The position numbers and the translations under genes were made by a program. This document shows positions 45,128 to 55,104 of a stretch of DNA of 64,000 bases, piece after piece (within the stretch, counting starts at the first letter, position 1; the number at the start of each line of letters is the position of its first letter). A model generated the notes under the pieces. The model searched no databases and was not told where the DNA came from. It saw nothing but the letters and a program-made list of their open reading frames with translations. Origin of the DNA: Polycladidibacter stylochi (lineage in GTDB: Bacteria; Pseudomonadota; Alphaproteobacteria; Rhizobiales; Stappiaceae); NCBI RefSeq assembly GCF_001562055.1, contig NZ_LLWE01000042.1:62001-126000 (forward strand). The letters are read 5' to 3'.

Positions 45128-45982
45128 TTAAATTTGCGGCGCAGCTAAGCTACGCTGCGCCAATCGCTGCTTCTCCAAGACTGGATCAGGGATAGGAATA
45201 GCCGCAATCAACTCGCGCGTATACTTTTCTCGCGGCTCGTCAATTATTTGGCTACTCGGCCCACACTCAACCATTCTGCCATGATGCATCACCATGATGC
45301 GGTCACTCACTTGCCGCACAACGCTAATGTCATGCGCAATAAACAGCATGGATAAGCTTAGTTCTCTTTGCAGTTCCTGTAGTAAATCAAGAACTTGAGC
45401 TTGAACGGAAACATCCAGAGCAGAAACCGGCTCATCGCAAACCAAAAGCCTGGGATTGGTTATCAGAGCGCGCGCTATTCCAATTCGTTGGCATTGTCCT
45501 CCAGAAAACTCGTGGGGGTAGCGGTTGCACATATTGGCCTGTAGCCCCACACGCTCCATCAGTTTATGCACGCTCCCCTTGACCTCCTGTCGAGATAGTT
45601 TGGGAAAATGCGTCCTTAATGGCTCGCTAATGATCTGCTCTGCAGTCAAACGCGGATTAAGAGAGGCAAGCGGGTCTTGAAACACCATTTGTATGTCACG
45701 CCGCACGCGGCGCATTTGCTTAGAACTTGCCCCGACAAGGTCTTGCCCTGAAAAACAAATAGCGCCGGAATAAACGGGGACCAGCTGTAATAGGGTTCGG
45801 GCTAATGTAGACTTTCCAGAACCGGATTCTCCAACAATGCCAAGCGTTTCGCCCTCATCAAGTTCAAAAGAAATACCATCGACGGCTTTAATAACCAGCG
45901 GCCTTTGCCAGGGCAGGGTTTTAGGGCTGTGGTTCTCATAGTAAACCCGCACATCATCAAGTTTTAAAAAGGGTATTGTCAT
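45128..45982 (-). CDS. oppF: oligopeptide ABC transporter ATP-binding protein OppF
   Basis: One of two ATPases of an Opp/Dpp importer, 284 residues. It has Walker A GESGSGKST, the signature FSGGQCQRIGIARAL, Walker B LLVCDEP and the H-loop AHD, then the OppF-type C-terminal oligopeptide domain. Its start overlaps the oppD stop by four bases. Last gene of a five-gene operon. Confidence 0.92.
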   Translation of the reverse strand: MTIPFLKLDDVRVYYENHSPKTLPWQRPLVIKAVDGISFELDEGETLGIVGESGSGKSTLARTLLQLVPVYSGAICFSGQDLVGASSKQMRRVRRDIQMVFQDPLASLNPRLTAEQIISEPLRTHFPKLSRQEVKGSVHKLMERVGLQANMCNRYPHEFSGGQCQRIGIARALITNPRLLVCDEPVSALDVSVQAQVLDLLQELQRELSLSMLFIAHDISVVRQVSDRIMVMHHGRMVECGPSSQIIDEPREKYTRELIAAIPIPDPVLEKQRLAQRSLAAPQI

Positions 45983-46848
45983 CGAGATGCCTCGCCTAAT
46001 GGTGTGGGAGCCGCATCATCACGAATGGAACTCATTGTAGGAGCTGACTTTTTCGGATGCAATCGTGGCATGCTATCAAGTAAATGCTGCGTATAGGCAT
46101 GTTGCGGATTGGAAAAAATCGCGGTTGTTTCACCGGCTTCCAGTATTTTACCGTGGTTCATAACCAAAGTACGCGCACAACTCCCTGCCACAAGGCCAAG
46201 GTTATGGGTAATAAGAATAATCGCCATTTTCAAATCCCGTTGCAGCTCCATCAACAGGTCCATAATGCGCGCTTGTACCGTCACATCCAGCGCCGTTGTG
46301 GGCTCGTCCGCAATCAAAAGTTGTGGCTTGCAAAGTAATGCCATGGCAATCATCACCCGCTGTCGCATACCGCCACTAAATTCGTGCGGAAAACTTTTAA
46401 TGCGGTTTTTGGCATCGGGTATTTTCACGGCATCCAGCATGTCGATACAGGCTTGATGTGCCTCGCGTCCGCTGAGCTTTTTGCCCATAACAGGATGAAA
46501 ACGCAGCACTTCACTCATTTGCGTACTAATACGCATATAGGGGTTGAGTGAGGTCATTGGATCTTGAAAAATCATCGCCATTTCATTAGCGCGCAGCTTG
46601 TTTAATAGTGCTTCAGAAGCACCAATAATTTCTTCACCTTGATATTTTATAGAGCCGCTAACCTCAGCATTCTTGGGCAGTAAGCCCATGGCCGCAAAAC
46701 AACTTTGGCTTTTGCCAGAGCCACTTTCCCCAACAATGGCTAGGGTTTCACTCCGATCAATTGCAAAGCTCACACCATCAACAGCCCGCACAACACCCTC
46801 GGGTGTGTTATAGCGGACCTTTAAATCTTTCAGTTCAAGTAGGCTCAT
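45979..46848 (-). CDS. oppD: oligopeptide ABC transporter ATP-binding protein OppD
   Basis: Second ATPase of the importer, 289 residues. Walker A is GESGSGKSQ, the signature FSGGMRQRVMIAMAL, Walker B LLIADEP, followed by the C-terminal domain with a PHKPxxAP-like end region (LHPKKSAPTM). The ATG at 46848 was chosen because AGGAG lies just upstream, although the frame is open to 46959 inside oppC. Confidence 0.93.
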   Translation of the reverse strand: MSLLELKDLKVRYNTPEGVVRAVDGVSFAIDRSETLAIVGESGSGKSQSCFAAMGLLPKNAEVSGSIKYQGEEIIGASEALLNKLRANEMAMIFQDPMTSLNPYMRISTQMSEVLRFHPVMGKKLSGREAHQACIDMLDAVKIPDAKNRIKSFPHEFSGGMRQRVMIAMALLCKPQLLIADEPTTALDVTVQARIMDLLMELQRDLKMAIILITHNLGLVAGSCARTLVMNHGKILEAGETTAIFSNPQHAYTQHLLDSMPRLHPKKSAPTMSSIRDDAAPTPLGEASR

Positions 46849-46856
46849 GGGTGCTC

Positions 46857-47810
46857 CTAGCGGTCTTTGGGGTCCAACGCATCGCGCAGGCCATCGCCCA
46901 CAAAAAAGAAGCTGAACAGTGAAATTACGAAGAAAAACAATGGGAAGAACAATTGCCACAAGGTGCCATATTGCATGCTTGATGCTCCCTCGCTTATTAA
47001 AGCGCCCCAGCTGGTATTCGGCTCTTGCACGCCAAGCCCGAGAAACGAAATAAAGCTCTCGGTCAAAATCATATTGGGTACCAAAAGCGTGGCATAAACC
47101 ACCACAATACCAAGTAAATTGGGAATGATATGGCGTAGGATAATTACAGCACTTGGCACACCGCTAGCACGTGCCGCTTCTACAAACTCCTTGTTTTTGA
47201 GTGAAAGCGTTTGCCCGCGCACAATCCGCGACATATCCAGCCAAGAAAGCAGGCCAATCCCCACAAACAGCATAATCACCGAGCGACCAAACACCACGAG
47301 AAGCAGAATGATAACAAACATGTAGGGCACAGATTGCAATATATCGACAATCCGCATCATAATGTTATCGGTGCGCCCGCCCACATAACCAGAAATTGCG
47401 CCATAAAGCGTGCCAACCACCACCGCAATTAAGGTACCCACCAATCCCACCATGAGTGAAATGCGGGTCCCTTGAACCACACGGGCATATAAATCACGGC
47501 CCAGATCATCAGTACCAAAATAGTGTCCGTTGGTCAGGGAGGGCTTGCCCAAATCGCTGACCGAGCCCATGATTTCCCAATCAATTTCCTCGTTAGACCA
47601 AGGTGTTATCATCTGGCCAACTAGCGAGAATATAAAGACCAGCAGTATCACTGCCAAACTGCAAACAGCAGCTTTATTACGCAAAAACCGCCTTCTTGCA
47701 TCTGCATATAACGAGCGCCCCGCAGGCAGCTCTTGCGGTGTCCACGCGTCCTTTTCAGTGCGACGCCACCCGTTAAAAATAGAGAAGCGCTCTGCCAACG
47801 AAAATCGCAT
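46857..47810 (-). CDS. oppC: oligopeptide ABC transporter permease OppC
   Basis: Inner-membrane permease of 317 residues with an N-terminal OppC domain (FLRNKAAVCSLAVILLVFIF) and the binding-protein-dependent permease domain; the EAA loop is EAARASGVPSAVIILRHIIP. It follows oppB after nine bases. Confidence 0.93.
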   Translation of the reverse strand: MRFSLAERFSIFNGWRRTEKDAWTPQELPAGRSLYADARRRFLRNKAAVCSLAVILLVFIFSLVGQMITPWSNEEIDWEIMGSVSDLGKPSLTNGHYFGTDDLGRDLYARVVQGTRISLMVGLVGTLIAVVVGTLYGAISGYVGGRTDNIMMRIVDILQSVPYMFVIILLLVVFGRSVIMLFVGIGLLSWLDMSRIVRGQTLSLKNKEFVEAARASGVPSAVIILRHIIPNLLGIVVVYATLLVPNMILTESFISFLGLGVQEPNTSWGALISEGASSMQYGTLWQLFFPLFFFVISLFSFFFVGDGLRDALDPKDR

Positions 47811-47819
47811 AATCGCCTC

Positions 47820-48743
47820 CTAATAACGAATTTTCGGGTCGATCCATGCATAGAGCAAATCGACGATGAGGTTGAAAGTAATGGTTAAACTGCCAAAGAG
47901 TATGGTAATGCCCATCATCACGGCATAATCGCGGTTAAAGGCCGAGTTCACAAAGAAATAACCAATGCCACCCGTGGCAAAATAAAAATCAATCACCACC
48001 GAGCCGGTAACCATGGCGACAAATGTAGGCCCAAGGTAAGAGAATAAAGGCATTAACGTGGGCTTTAACGCATGGCGCCAGATAATGTAGTGCGATGGTA
48101 AGCCCTTGGCTCTTGCGGTGCGGATAAAATCCATATGTAAGACTTCCAGCATGGAAGAGCGGGTGAGCCGCGCGATAGAGGCCATGTAACTGGTAGATAA
48201 GGCAATAACTGGCAGGACAATATGTTGCCACTTACCGCCATTCCAACCACCGCCGGGCAGCCATTCCAGCGCCAGTACAAACACCAGCACCAATAAAGGC
48301 CCCATTACAAAATTGGGCAGCACCTGCGCACCAATCGAAATACCAACGGCAAAATAATCCAGCCAGCTGTTATGGTTGAGCGCAGCAGCAATACCCAAGG
48401 AAACACCAATAACGACCGCCAGCACAAAAGCGATGGAACCATAGGTGAGCGTAACAGGAAATCCGGCGGCTATAATATCGTTCACACTGCGGTCCTTGTA
48501 GCGATATGAGGGACCGAAATCGAAATCAACGAGAATACCGCCAATATAGCGCAGCATTTGCTCAAACAATGGTTTATCAAGCCCATATTGAGCCTCGATA
48601 TTGGCCAGAACTTCGGGCGGTAAGGGACGCTCTGAGGTAAACGGCCCACCGGGTGCCAACTGCATCATCAGGAACGAGACCACCACCAGCAAAAGCAGCG
48701 TGGGCAGCGCCACCGCCAAGCGGCGCAAAATGTAACTGAGCAT
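47820..48743 (-). CDS. oppB: oligopeptide ABC transporter permease OppB
   Basis: Inner-membrane permease of 307 residues. The N-terminus MLSYILRRLAVALPTLLLLV and the EAA loop TARAKGLPSHYIIWRHALKP are typical of OppB. The ATG at 48743 was chosen over a TTG four codons upstream. Confidence 0.93.
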   Translation of the reverse strand: MLSYILRRLAVALPTLLLLVVVSFLMMQLAPGGPFTSERPLPPEVLANIEAQYGLDKPLFEQMLRYIGGILVDFDFGPSYRYKDRSVNDIIAAGFPVTLTYGSIAFVLAVVIGVSLGIAAALNHNSWLDYFAVGISIGAQVLPNFVMGPLLVLVFVLALEWLPGGGWNGGKWQHIVLPVIALSTSYMASIARLTRSSMLEVLHMDFIRTARAKGLPSHYIIWRHALKPTLMPLFSYLGPTFVAMVTGSVVIDFYFATGGIGYFFVNSAFNRDYAVMMGITILFGSLTITFNLIVDLLYAWIDPKIRY

Positions 48744-48811
48744 GTGTTTTTCCAATTATTGAATGGTAAAAGTGGAAGGCGGGCAGCGGGTTACGCCACC
48801 CGCAAACACCG

Positions 48812-50440
48812 CTATTCAGCTACTTTATAAAGGTCTTTCGAGTACCAGTTTTGCTCCGCATTCTTTGTGGGCCAGTTTTTCAAGGTTGCCCGCATCATGT
48901 AATCTTCAGTGTAATGATAAATCGGGATAATCGGCATATCCTCGGCAATAATCTGCTCAATCCTTGTGTAATTTTCCTGCGGGTTATCAGCGGTTTTCGC
49001 CTCTTTAAGTAGCCTGTCAACATCGGGATTGTTGTATTTGGAATCGTTATATCCCGATTGGCTATGCATCAAATCAAGGAAGGTCGAAGCTTCGTTGTAA
49101 TCACCGCACCAGCCAGCCCGGGCAATCTCGTAGTCTTGCTTGCCGCGCCGCTCAAGAAACGTTTTCCATTCCATATTGGCAAGTGTGGTTTGAACGCCAA
49201 GCTTTTGCTTCCACATCTGTGAAATAGCAATGGCAATTTTCTTATGTGATTCAGAACTATTGTAGAGCAATGACAGATTGAGGGGATTATCTTTGCCATA
49301 TCCCGCTGCTACGAGTAACTCGCGTGCTTTTTCATCGCGCTCTTGCTGGCTCATTTTGCCAAAGGGAACTTCAGGTGCACTAAATCCGGCGGTAACTTCC
49401 GGTGTAAATGTAAATGCCGGGAATTGGCCAGCCTTGGTTACATTCTGGGTTATGATTTTACGATCAACAGCATACGCCAAGGCTTGCCGAACCCGCTTGT
49501 CGCGCAAGCTCTCAGGGGCGCTATCACTCAGGTTGATATTGTAATAATATGAGCAAAGCCTTGGAAACACGACGGTTTCTTCCGGATACTTTTCTTTCAA
49601 TTCTGGGAACTTACCAGTCGGTACTTTAGTACGATCCAACTCGCCCGCTAAAAAACGCGTAAAAGCAGCGTTTTCATCGTTAATGACCAGAGTCACTACT
49701 TTTTCAATAAAAGTCGCGTCATTATTCCAGTATTTCTCATTCCGCACCCGCACTGAACGCTCTTGCGGGACATGTTCTGCCAGTACATAGGCACCATTGG
49801 AAACCATATTGCCCGGTTTCGTCCACTCTTTACCATGTGCTTCAATAGCCCATTGCGGGCTTGGGAATGTCGAGGCATGGATGGTCATGAGTGGGAAATA
49901 GGGCAGGGCAGTTTGCAATTTAACTTGCAGAGTATGGTCATCGATGGCCTTAACCCCAAGCTCTTTAGGGTCTTTCTCGCCCTTAACAATAGCGCCGGCA
50001 TTCTCGATATTCATCAGTTCGATAAACCAGGCATAGGGGGAGGCCAGCTCTTTACTAGCCAAGCGACGCCAAGCAAATACAAAATCGTGGGCTGTGACCG
50101 GCTTACCATCAGACCAGACAGCGTCTTTTCTCAAATAAAACGTATAAGTGGTCTTGTCTGCGCTTACATCATGGGAAAGCGCCACGCCGGGAACCAGATT
50201 GCCCATCTTGTCTTGGTTGTAAAGCCCTTCAAACAAATCCCGCAAAACTTCAGCGCCGGTCACATCCTCGGCAAGTTGCGGGTCAAGCGAGGCATGTTCA
50301 TCAAGAATTCTATAGGTAAAAGTTTGATCTTCAGCAAGTTTTTCGCCCGTTTCTGGGTGCGTTCCAGCTGCAAAACTCAAGGAGCAGCTTAATGAAAAAG
50401 TACAGACACTTACAAGAATTGACCTTTTTAAATAACCCAT
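48812..50440 (-). CDS. oppA: oligopeptide-binding protein OppA
   Basis: Periplasmic solute-binding protein (SBP_bac_5 family) of 542 residues with a signal peptide (KRSILVSVCTFSLSCSLSFA, cleavage after AFA-like SFA). The family motifs TYRILDEHASLDPQLAEDVT, the TYTFYLRKDAVWSDGKPVTA segment and the AYAVDRKII region are present, and TFLERRGKQDYEIARAGWCG fits the peptide-binding OppA/MppA branch. First gene of the operon oppABCDF. Confidence 0.93.
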   Translation of the reverse strand: MGYLKRSILVSVCTFSLSCSLSFAAGTHPETGEKLAEDQTFTYRILDEHASLDPQLAEDVTGAEVLRDLFEGLYNQDKMGNLVPGVALSHDVSADKTTYTFYLRKDAVWSDGKPVTAHDFVFAWRRLASKELASPYAWFIELMNIENAGAIVKGEKDPKELGVKAIDDHTLQVKLQTALPYFPLMTIHASTFPSPQWAIEAHGKEWTKPGNMVSNGAYVLAEHVPQERSVRVRNEKYWNNDATFIEKVVTLVINDENAAFTRFLAGELDRTKVPTGKFPELKEKYPEETVVFPRLCSYYYNINLSDSAPESLRDKRVRQALAYAVDRKIITQNVTKAGQFPAFTFTPEVTAGFSAPEVPFGKMSQQERDEKARELLVAAGYGKDNPLNLSLLYNSSESHKKIAIAISQMWKQKLGVQTTLANMEWKTFLERRGKQDYEIARAGWCGDYNEASTFLDLMHSQSGYNDSKYNNPDVDRLLKEAKTADNPQENYTRIEQIIAEDMPIIPIYHYTEDYMMRATLKNWPTKNAEQNWYSKDLYKVAE

Positions 50441-50819
50441 GATTTTCCCCTCAGTAACTTACATGGATACACTGCGGATAATGCCGTAAGGCATAAAAAT
50501 AATTCATTTTTTTTCTTATTGATCTAAGAATACTATTTGTCTCATACAGGAACATCAATAGGAAAATTTTTCTCAAATTTTAACTGAAATAGGTAGGTAA
50601 GTCCCAGTTGCCAGGATAAATACAACAATTACAAATAGTGATGATATTGTAAGGGATTATACGACTGCACTATTGGGAAAACGAAGATTGTATATACTCT
50701 TCGTTGATATTTGAAAAAAATCAAAAAGTAATTTTAAGGCCAAGAAGCAGGCTGCTCAACAATTTATTATGATTCTAGTGGTCGTTGTTCGACAGCATAT
50801 TGGGGGGAGGGGGAAAACT
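50441..50819. other. intergenic region upstream of oppA and downstream of rplI
   Basis: About 380 AT-rich bases with no convincing gene. It should contain the oppA promoter on the minus strand. I see no clear operator. Confidence 0.45.
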
Positions 50820-50845
50820 AAAAAAGCGGACCTCAAGGCCCGCTT
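50820..50845 (-). terminator. Rho-independent terminator of rpsF-rpsR-rplI
   Basis: Read on the minus strand, AAGCGGGCC, a TTGA loop and GGTCCGCTT (one G-T pair) form a 9-bp stem followed by a run of T. It lies 25 bases beyond the rplI stop. Confidence 0.85.
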
Positions 50846-50870
50846 CTTAACTAAGCAACAGATGAGCGAA

Positions 50871-51467
50871 TTAAGCTTCGGATTCTTCTTCTGCTTCAAC
50901 TTCTTCATCACCTTCAACAGCTTCTTCGCCGTCTTCCAGCTCTTCTTCGTCTTCTTCAAATTCGAAGGCATCGGTTTCACGAGTGGTGAGGTCTTCACCT
51001 GCTTCCTGACGTGCAGCTTCGTCTTCAGAACGCGCAACATTGATGGAAACAGTAACTTCCACTTCTGGGTGAAGGGAAATAATCACTTCGTGAATGCCAA
51101 TTGTTTTGATTGGCTGACGCAGTGTCACCTGACCGCGAACGATGGAGAAGCCACCGTCGTTAACCAGCTGGGCAATGTCGCGTGAAGCAACAGAACCGTA
51201 GAGCTGGCCGGTTTCACCAGCAGCGCGAATAGCAATAAAGCTCTTGCCAGCCAGCTTTTCAGCAACGGCTTCAGCTTCTTGCTTGCGCTCAAGGTTACGA
51301 GCTTCAAGCTGAACACGTTCAGTTTCAAAGCGCTCGAGGTTTGCTTTGTTTGCGCGCAGGGCTTTGCCTTGTGGCAACAGGAAGTTACGGGCATAGCCGT
51401 CACGTACTGTTACAGTGTCACCCATTTGGCCAAGCTTGGCCACGCGCTCAAGAAGAATAACTTTCAT
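50871..51467 (-). CDS. rplI: 50S ribosomal protein L9
   Basis: Large-subunit protein that binds 23S rRNA and helps keep the reading frame; 198 residues. The L9 signature is at the N-terminus ([20 protein letters not shown], then [16 protein letters not shown]). The C-terminal domain is followed by a highly acidic tail of about 40 residues rich in Glu. The tail makes it some 50 residues longer than the E. coli protein, a known alphaproteobacterial trait. The ATG at 51467 follows GGAGAG. Confidence 0.96.
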   Translation of the reverse strand: MKVILLERVAKLGQMGDTVTVRDGYARNFLLPQGKALRANKANLERFETERVQLEARNLERKQEAEAVAEKLAGKSFIAIRAAGETGQLYGSVASRDIAQLVNDGGFSIVRGQVTLRQPIKTIGIHEVIISLHPEVEVTVSINVARSEDEAARQEAGEDLTTRETDAFEFEEDEEELEDGEEAVEGDEEVEAEEESEA

Positions 51468-51571
51468 TTTTCTCTCCAAGGAGTTGCTGTCCTGCCCTCG
51501 TGGGCAGTTAGAAGCCGCAAACGGAACTCCCGAGGGCTTCAACCGGGCTTCTCTTAACAGGGTAAGAGAAG

Positions 51572-51596
51572 AAAAAGGCCAGCAAGGCCGGCCTTT
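51572..51596 (-). terminator. hairpin between rpsR and rplI
   Basis: On the minus strand a 10-bp stem (AAAGGCCGGC with GCTGGCCTTT, one wobble) with a 3-base loop is followed by T. It lies 18 bases after the rpsR stop and so may be a partial terminator tuning rplI relative to rpsF-rpsR. Confidence 0.65.
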
Positions 51597-51613
51597 ATAA
51601 GCTTAAATCGTGC

Positions 51614-51856
51614 TTACTTGATCACGAATGGCAGCAAGCCGAGGAAGCGCGCGCGCTTGATAGCTTTTGCCAGTTCACGCTGTTTCTTTGCAGAAACGGC
51701 GGTGATACGGGAAGGAACGATTTTACCGCGTTCGGAAATATAACGCTGCAAAAGACGGATGTCTTTGTAATCGATCTTTGGGGCGTTAGCACCAGAGAAC
51801 GGGCAGGTTTTGCGACGACGGAAGAAAGGGCGACGTGCTGGAGAAGATTCAGCCAT
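51614..51856 (-). CDS. rpsR: 30S ribosomal protein S18
   Basis: Small-subunit protein of 80 residues that contacts S6. Family features are the basic N-terminus with RRRKTCPF, the [19 protein letters not shown] segment, and [20 protein letters not shown]. It lies six bases after rpsF, in one operon. Confidence 0.97.
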   Translation of the reverse strand: MAESSPARRPFFRRRKTCPFSGANAPKIDYKDIRLLQRYISERGKIVPSRITAVSAKKQRELAKAIKRARFLGLLPFVIK

Positions 51857-51862
51857 TTTCGA

Positions 51863-52267
51863 TTACTCCGCTGCAGCTTCGTTACGACGAGGACCACGCT
51901 CGCGACCACCTTGCGGGCGGTCACTGCGACGGCGATCGTCACGGTCTTTTTTCTGCATCATAGCAGATGGATTTTCGTCCAGTTCGTCAACGCGAACTGT
52001 CATGAAGCGCAGAATGTCTTCATTCAGGCCCATCTGACGTTCCATTTCAGCAACAGCTGCATGCGGTGCATCAACGTTCATAAGCACATAGTGTGCCTTA
52101 CGGTTTTTGTTGATGCGGTAAGTAAGGGTACGAAGACCCCATGGCTCAATCTTGGAGATTTTGCCACCATTTTCTTCAAGAACAGTTTTAAACTGTTCAA
52201 TCAGCGCTTCCACCTGTTGGGTAGAAATGTCCTGGCGAGCCAGAACCACGTGCTCGTAGAGCGCCAT
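51863..52267 (-). CDS. rpsF: 30S ribosomal protein S6
   Basis: Small-subunit protein of 134 residues, partner of S18. The ferredoxin-like fold is seen as [40 protein letters not shown] and the C-terminal strand. A basic, Arg-rich tail ([20 protein letters not shown]) extends it past the E. coli core, as usual in the class. First gene of the ribosomal operon. Confidence 0.97.
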   Translation of the reverse strand: MALYEHVVLARQDISTQQVEALIEQFKTVLEENGGKISKIEPWGLRTLTYRINKNRKAHYVLMNVDAPHAAVAEMERQMGLNEDILRFMTVRVDELDENPSAMMQKKDRDDRRRSDRPQGGRERGPRRNEAAAE

Positions 52268-52757
52268 GTGATATGCCTTTCTGGTTATGTATTATTCGTA
52301 TCTGGCGCAAAGCCTCTTCGTGCACTAGAGCTTCTAGGCGAGAAGTGTCTTTAACAAGAGCGGGAACACGGATAGACGCAATCACTTTGATTCCTATGGC
52401 AAAAGCCACCTATCTTTCAGCTCCCGGCCGAAATACGAAAAATGCGAGGCTGCTTATAGCTGATATCCGCCAAAACACAAGAGGTTCTGTTCAAAAAAGC
52501 TGGTTTTTGCAATTGGGCACTTGACTTTTGTGTGTTTAAACGGCTCATGTCCGCGCAGCTGAACCCACGATCATATGGCAAAAACCTAGGGTTACGTTGG
52601 GTTATAGGTGCTGTTTTGGGATACTTGAGGCTTGTTTCTGGAGTGTGATGCTTTAGAGGGCGAAAAGATCGCAGAATAATTGTACCACCTTTGCTAAGGT
52701 GCCTTAAATGAATCACTTGGCAAAAGGTCACGAATTAAGAGTTGGAGCACGCAGAAA
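52268..52757. other. divergent promoter region between rpsF and fabD
   Basis: About 490 bases with no convincing gene. It must hold the rpsF promoter (minus) and the fabD promoter (plus). No operator or structured RNA was recognised. Confidence 0.5.
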
Positions 52758-53705
52758 ATGACATTTGCATTCACTTTTCCAGGACAGGGCAGTCAGGCCA
52801 TTGGAATGGGGCAAAACCTCGCCCAAGACTATCCAGAGGCCCGCGCTGTATTTGAAGAAGTTGACGCTGCTCTCAATCAGTCCCTTTCAAAAATTATGTG
52901 GGAAGGGACACAAGAAGAACTTACACTCACGGCAAATGCCCAGCCTGCATTGATGGCTGTCTCTCTGGCTACCATTCGCGTTCTGGAAGCCAAAGGATTA
53001 GACCTAGCAAAAACCGCTAAGTATGTGGCAGGCCATTCATTGGGCGAATACTCAGCTCTTGCAGCTGCTGGAACTTTTTCTATTTCAGACACGGCAAAAC
53101 TATTGCGCACGCGCGGTCAGGCCATGCAGGCAGCTGTACCAGTAGGTGAGGGTGCGATGGCAGCTCTCCTTGGTTTGGACTTTGATGCTGCGATGAAAGT
53201 TGCGGACGAAGCCGCTGAAGGGGAAATCTGCCAAGCAGCAAACGACAATGGTGGTGGTCAGGTCGTGGTTTCCGGCCATAAGAGTGCTGTTGAGCGTGCC
53301 TGCGAAATCGCCAAAGCAAATGGCGCTCGCCGCGCTGTTATGCTACCTGTATCCGCACCGTTCCACTGTGCGCTCATGGCGCCGGCTGCAGAAAAAATGG
53401 CGCAAGCACTTGAAGAAGTACAAATGAATGCCCCATCTGTACCGTTGGTGGCAAACGTTCTGGCTAGCGAAATTGTCGATCCGGCACAAATCAAGCAGCG
53501 CTTGATTGAGCAGGTGACAGGAACCGTTCGCTGGCGTGAGTCCGTTTCTTTCATGGTTGGCCAGGGGGTCGATACATTGCTTGAGATTGGTGCAGGTAAA
53601 GTGCTGTCGGGCATGGTGCGGCGTATCGAAAAATCTGCAAAAGCTGTGGCGATTAACGGCAGTGAAGATATTGATGCATTTATTGCGCAAATTACCGAAG
53701 CCTGA
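52758..53705 (+). CDS. fabD: malonyl-CoA:ACP transacylase
   Basis: Transfers malonyl from CoA to acyl carrier protein, the entry step of fatty acid elongation. The 315 residues include FPGQGSQ at the N-terminus, the nucleophile Ser94 in GHSLGEY, and the catalytic histidine in SAPFHCALM (about residue 200). It leads the fab cluster fabD-fabG-acpP-fabF. Confidence 0.96.
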   Translation: MTFAFTFPGQGSQAIGMGQNLAQDYPEARAVFEEVDAALNQSLSKIMWEGTQEELTLTANAQPALMAVSLATIRVLEAKGLDLAKTAKYVAGHSLGEYSALAAAGTFSISDTAKLLRTRGQAMQAAVPVGEGAMAALLGLDFDAAMKVADEAAEGEICQAANDNGGGQVVVSGHKSAVERACEIAKANGARRAVMLPVSAPFHCALMAPAAEKMAQALEEVQMNAPSVPLVANVLASEIVDPAQIKQRLIEQVTGTVRWRESVSFMVGQGVDTLLEIGAGKVLSGMVRRIEKSAKAVAINGSEDIDAFIAQITEA

Positions 53706-53755
53706 TTGGCTTCGAAAGCAATCGTAATTTTAAAAAAGCCGAGGAGATAAGCGGC

Positions 53756-54493
53756 ATGTTCAATTTAGACGGCAAACGTGCACTGGTCACTGGTGCGACC
53801 GGCGGTATTGGCGAAGAAATCGCCCGTGCATTGCATGCTCAAGGGGCGGTGGTTACATTATCCGGTACCCGCGTTGAGAAACTTGAAAAGCTTGCTGCAG
53901 ATCTTGGAGAGCGCGCATTCATTAAAGCGGCGAACCTTTCTGATCGTGCCAGTGTTGACGAGCTGGTACCTGGTGCCGAAGAGGCTATGGGTGGCCTTGA
54001 TATTCTGGTAAATAACGCTGGCATTACCCGCGACAATATTTTCATGCGCATGAAAGATGACGAGTGGGATCAGGTGCTGGAAGTCAACCTTTCTGCAACT
54101 TTCCGTATTTGTCGCGCTGCCATTAAAGGCATGATGAAGCGCCGTACTGGTCGCATTATCGGTATTACCTCTGTTGTTGGCGTCACAGGTAACCCGGGTC
54201 AGGTGAACTATTCTGCGGCAAAAGCTGGCATGATTGGTATGTCCAAGTCTTTGGCCCGCGAAGTTGCTAGCCGTGGTATCACTGTTAACACCATTGCACC
54301 TGGCTTTATTTCCACAGCAATGACTGATGAACTCAATGATAAACAACGCGATTCGATTTTAACAAGCGTTCCTGCCGGACGTCTTGGCGAAGCGGCTGAA
54401 ATTGCCTCTGCGGCTGTTTATTTGGCGAGTGATGAAGCTGCATATGTGACAGGTCAAACGCTGCACGTAAACGGCGGAATGGCCATGATTTAA
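53756..54493 (+). CDS. fabG: 3-oxoacyl-ACP reductase
   Basis: NADPH-dependent reductase of fatty acid synthesis, SDR family, 245 residues. It has TGATGGIG (12-19), NNAG (86-89), Ser139, Tyr152 and Lys156 (NYSAAK). GAGGAGAT precedes the ATG. The place between fabD and acpP separates it from the general SDR at 657. Confidence 0.96.
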   Translation: MFNLDGKRALVTGATGGIGEEIARALHAQGAVVTLSGTRVEKLEKLAADLGERAFIKAANLSDRASVDELVPGAEEAMGGLDILVNNAGITRDNIFMRMKDDEWDQVLEVNLSATFRICRAAIKGMMKRRTGRIIGITSVVGVTGNPGQVNYSAAKAGMIGMSKSLAREVASRGITVNTIAPGFISTAMTDELNDKQRDSILTSVPAGRLGEAAEIASAAVYLASDEAAYVTGQTLHVNGGMAMI

Positions 54494-54758
54494 TAACCGG
54501 AGAGGGCAGATTATTGCCTTTTCTTTTGAGAACTGAGGCTTCTTTCTTTGATGGGTGGTCAACGCAAATAAAGTGTGCTACCAACCCGCCGATTAGAGTT
54601 TCCTCTTGCAAGCGGGGGTCCGGTTGAGATCACTATTACAAATACTAATGGCAATAATGATCTGAAAAACTCAAGATGTTATAGTATACATCAATCAACC
54701 ATATGAAGGGCCCGCGCTGCGGACTGAAAACTACCTTGAAACCACTTGAGGACTAAAA

Positions 54759-54995
54759 ATGAGCAATGTTGCGGAACAGGTAAAAAAAATCGTTGTTGAG
54801 CACCTCGGCGTTGAAGCCGACAAGGTTACTGAAGCTGCTAGCTTCATCGACGACCTGGGTGCAGACAGCCTGGACACCGTAGAGCTGGTTATGGCTTTCG
54901 AAGAAGAGTTCGGCGTTGAAATCCCTGACGATGCAGCAGAATCCATCCAGACTGTTGGTGATGCTGTTAAGTTCATCAGTTCTAAGCAGAACTAA
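54759..54995 (+). CDS. acpP: acyl carrier protein
   Basis: Acidic 78-residue carrier of fatty acyl chains. The phosphopantetheine attachment site is Ser37 in [10 protein letters not shown]. It starts after a 265-base leader downstream of fabG and ends before a strong hairpin, so it is probably transcribed also from its own promoter at a high level. Confidence 0.98.
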   Translation: MSNVAEQVKKIVVEHLGVEADKVTEAASFIDDLGADSLDTVELVMAFEEEFGVEIPDDAAESIQTVGDAVKFISSKQN

Positions 54996-55014
54996 TCACC
55001 AGAAATGGTATCAT

Positions 55015-55055
55015 GGCGATGAGCTGTTTACAGCTCATCGCCTATTTCTGTTTTA
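55015..55055 (+). terminator. strong hairpin after acpP
   Basis: GGCGATGAGCTG and CAGCTCATCGCC form a perfect 12-bp stem with a TTTA loop, followed by a T-rich tail (TATTTCTGTTTT). It allows independent acpP termination ahead of fabF. Confidence 0.85.
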
Positions 55056-55104
55056 TTTACCATAAATCCATTGGGCTTATGGTCTTTTTGAAAAGTGCAA
55101 GGTC

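Noticed and set aside
48140-50440. Opp operon as an unusual system
   Set aside because: Gene order, lengths and motifs are those of an ordinary oligopeptide importer.
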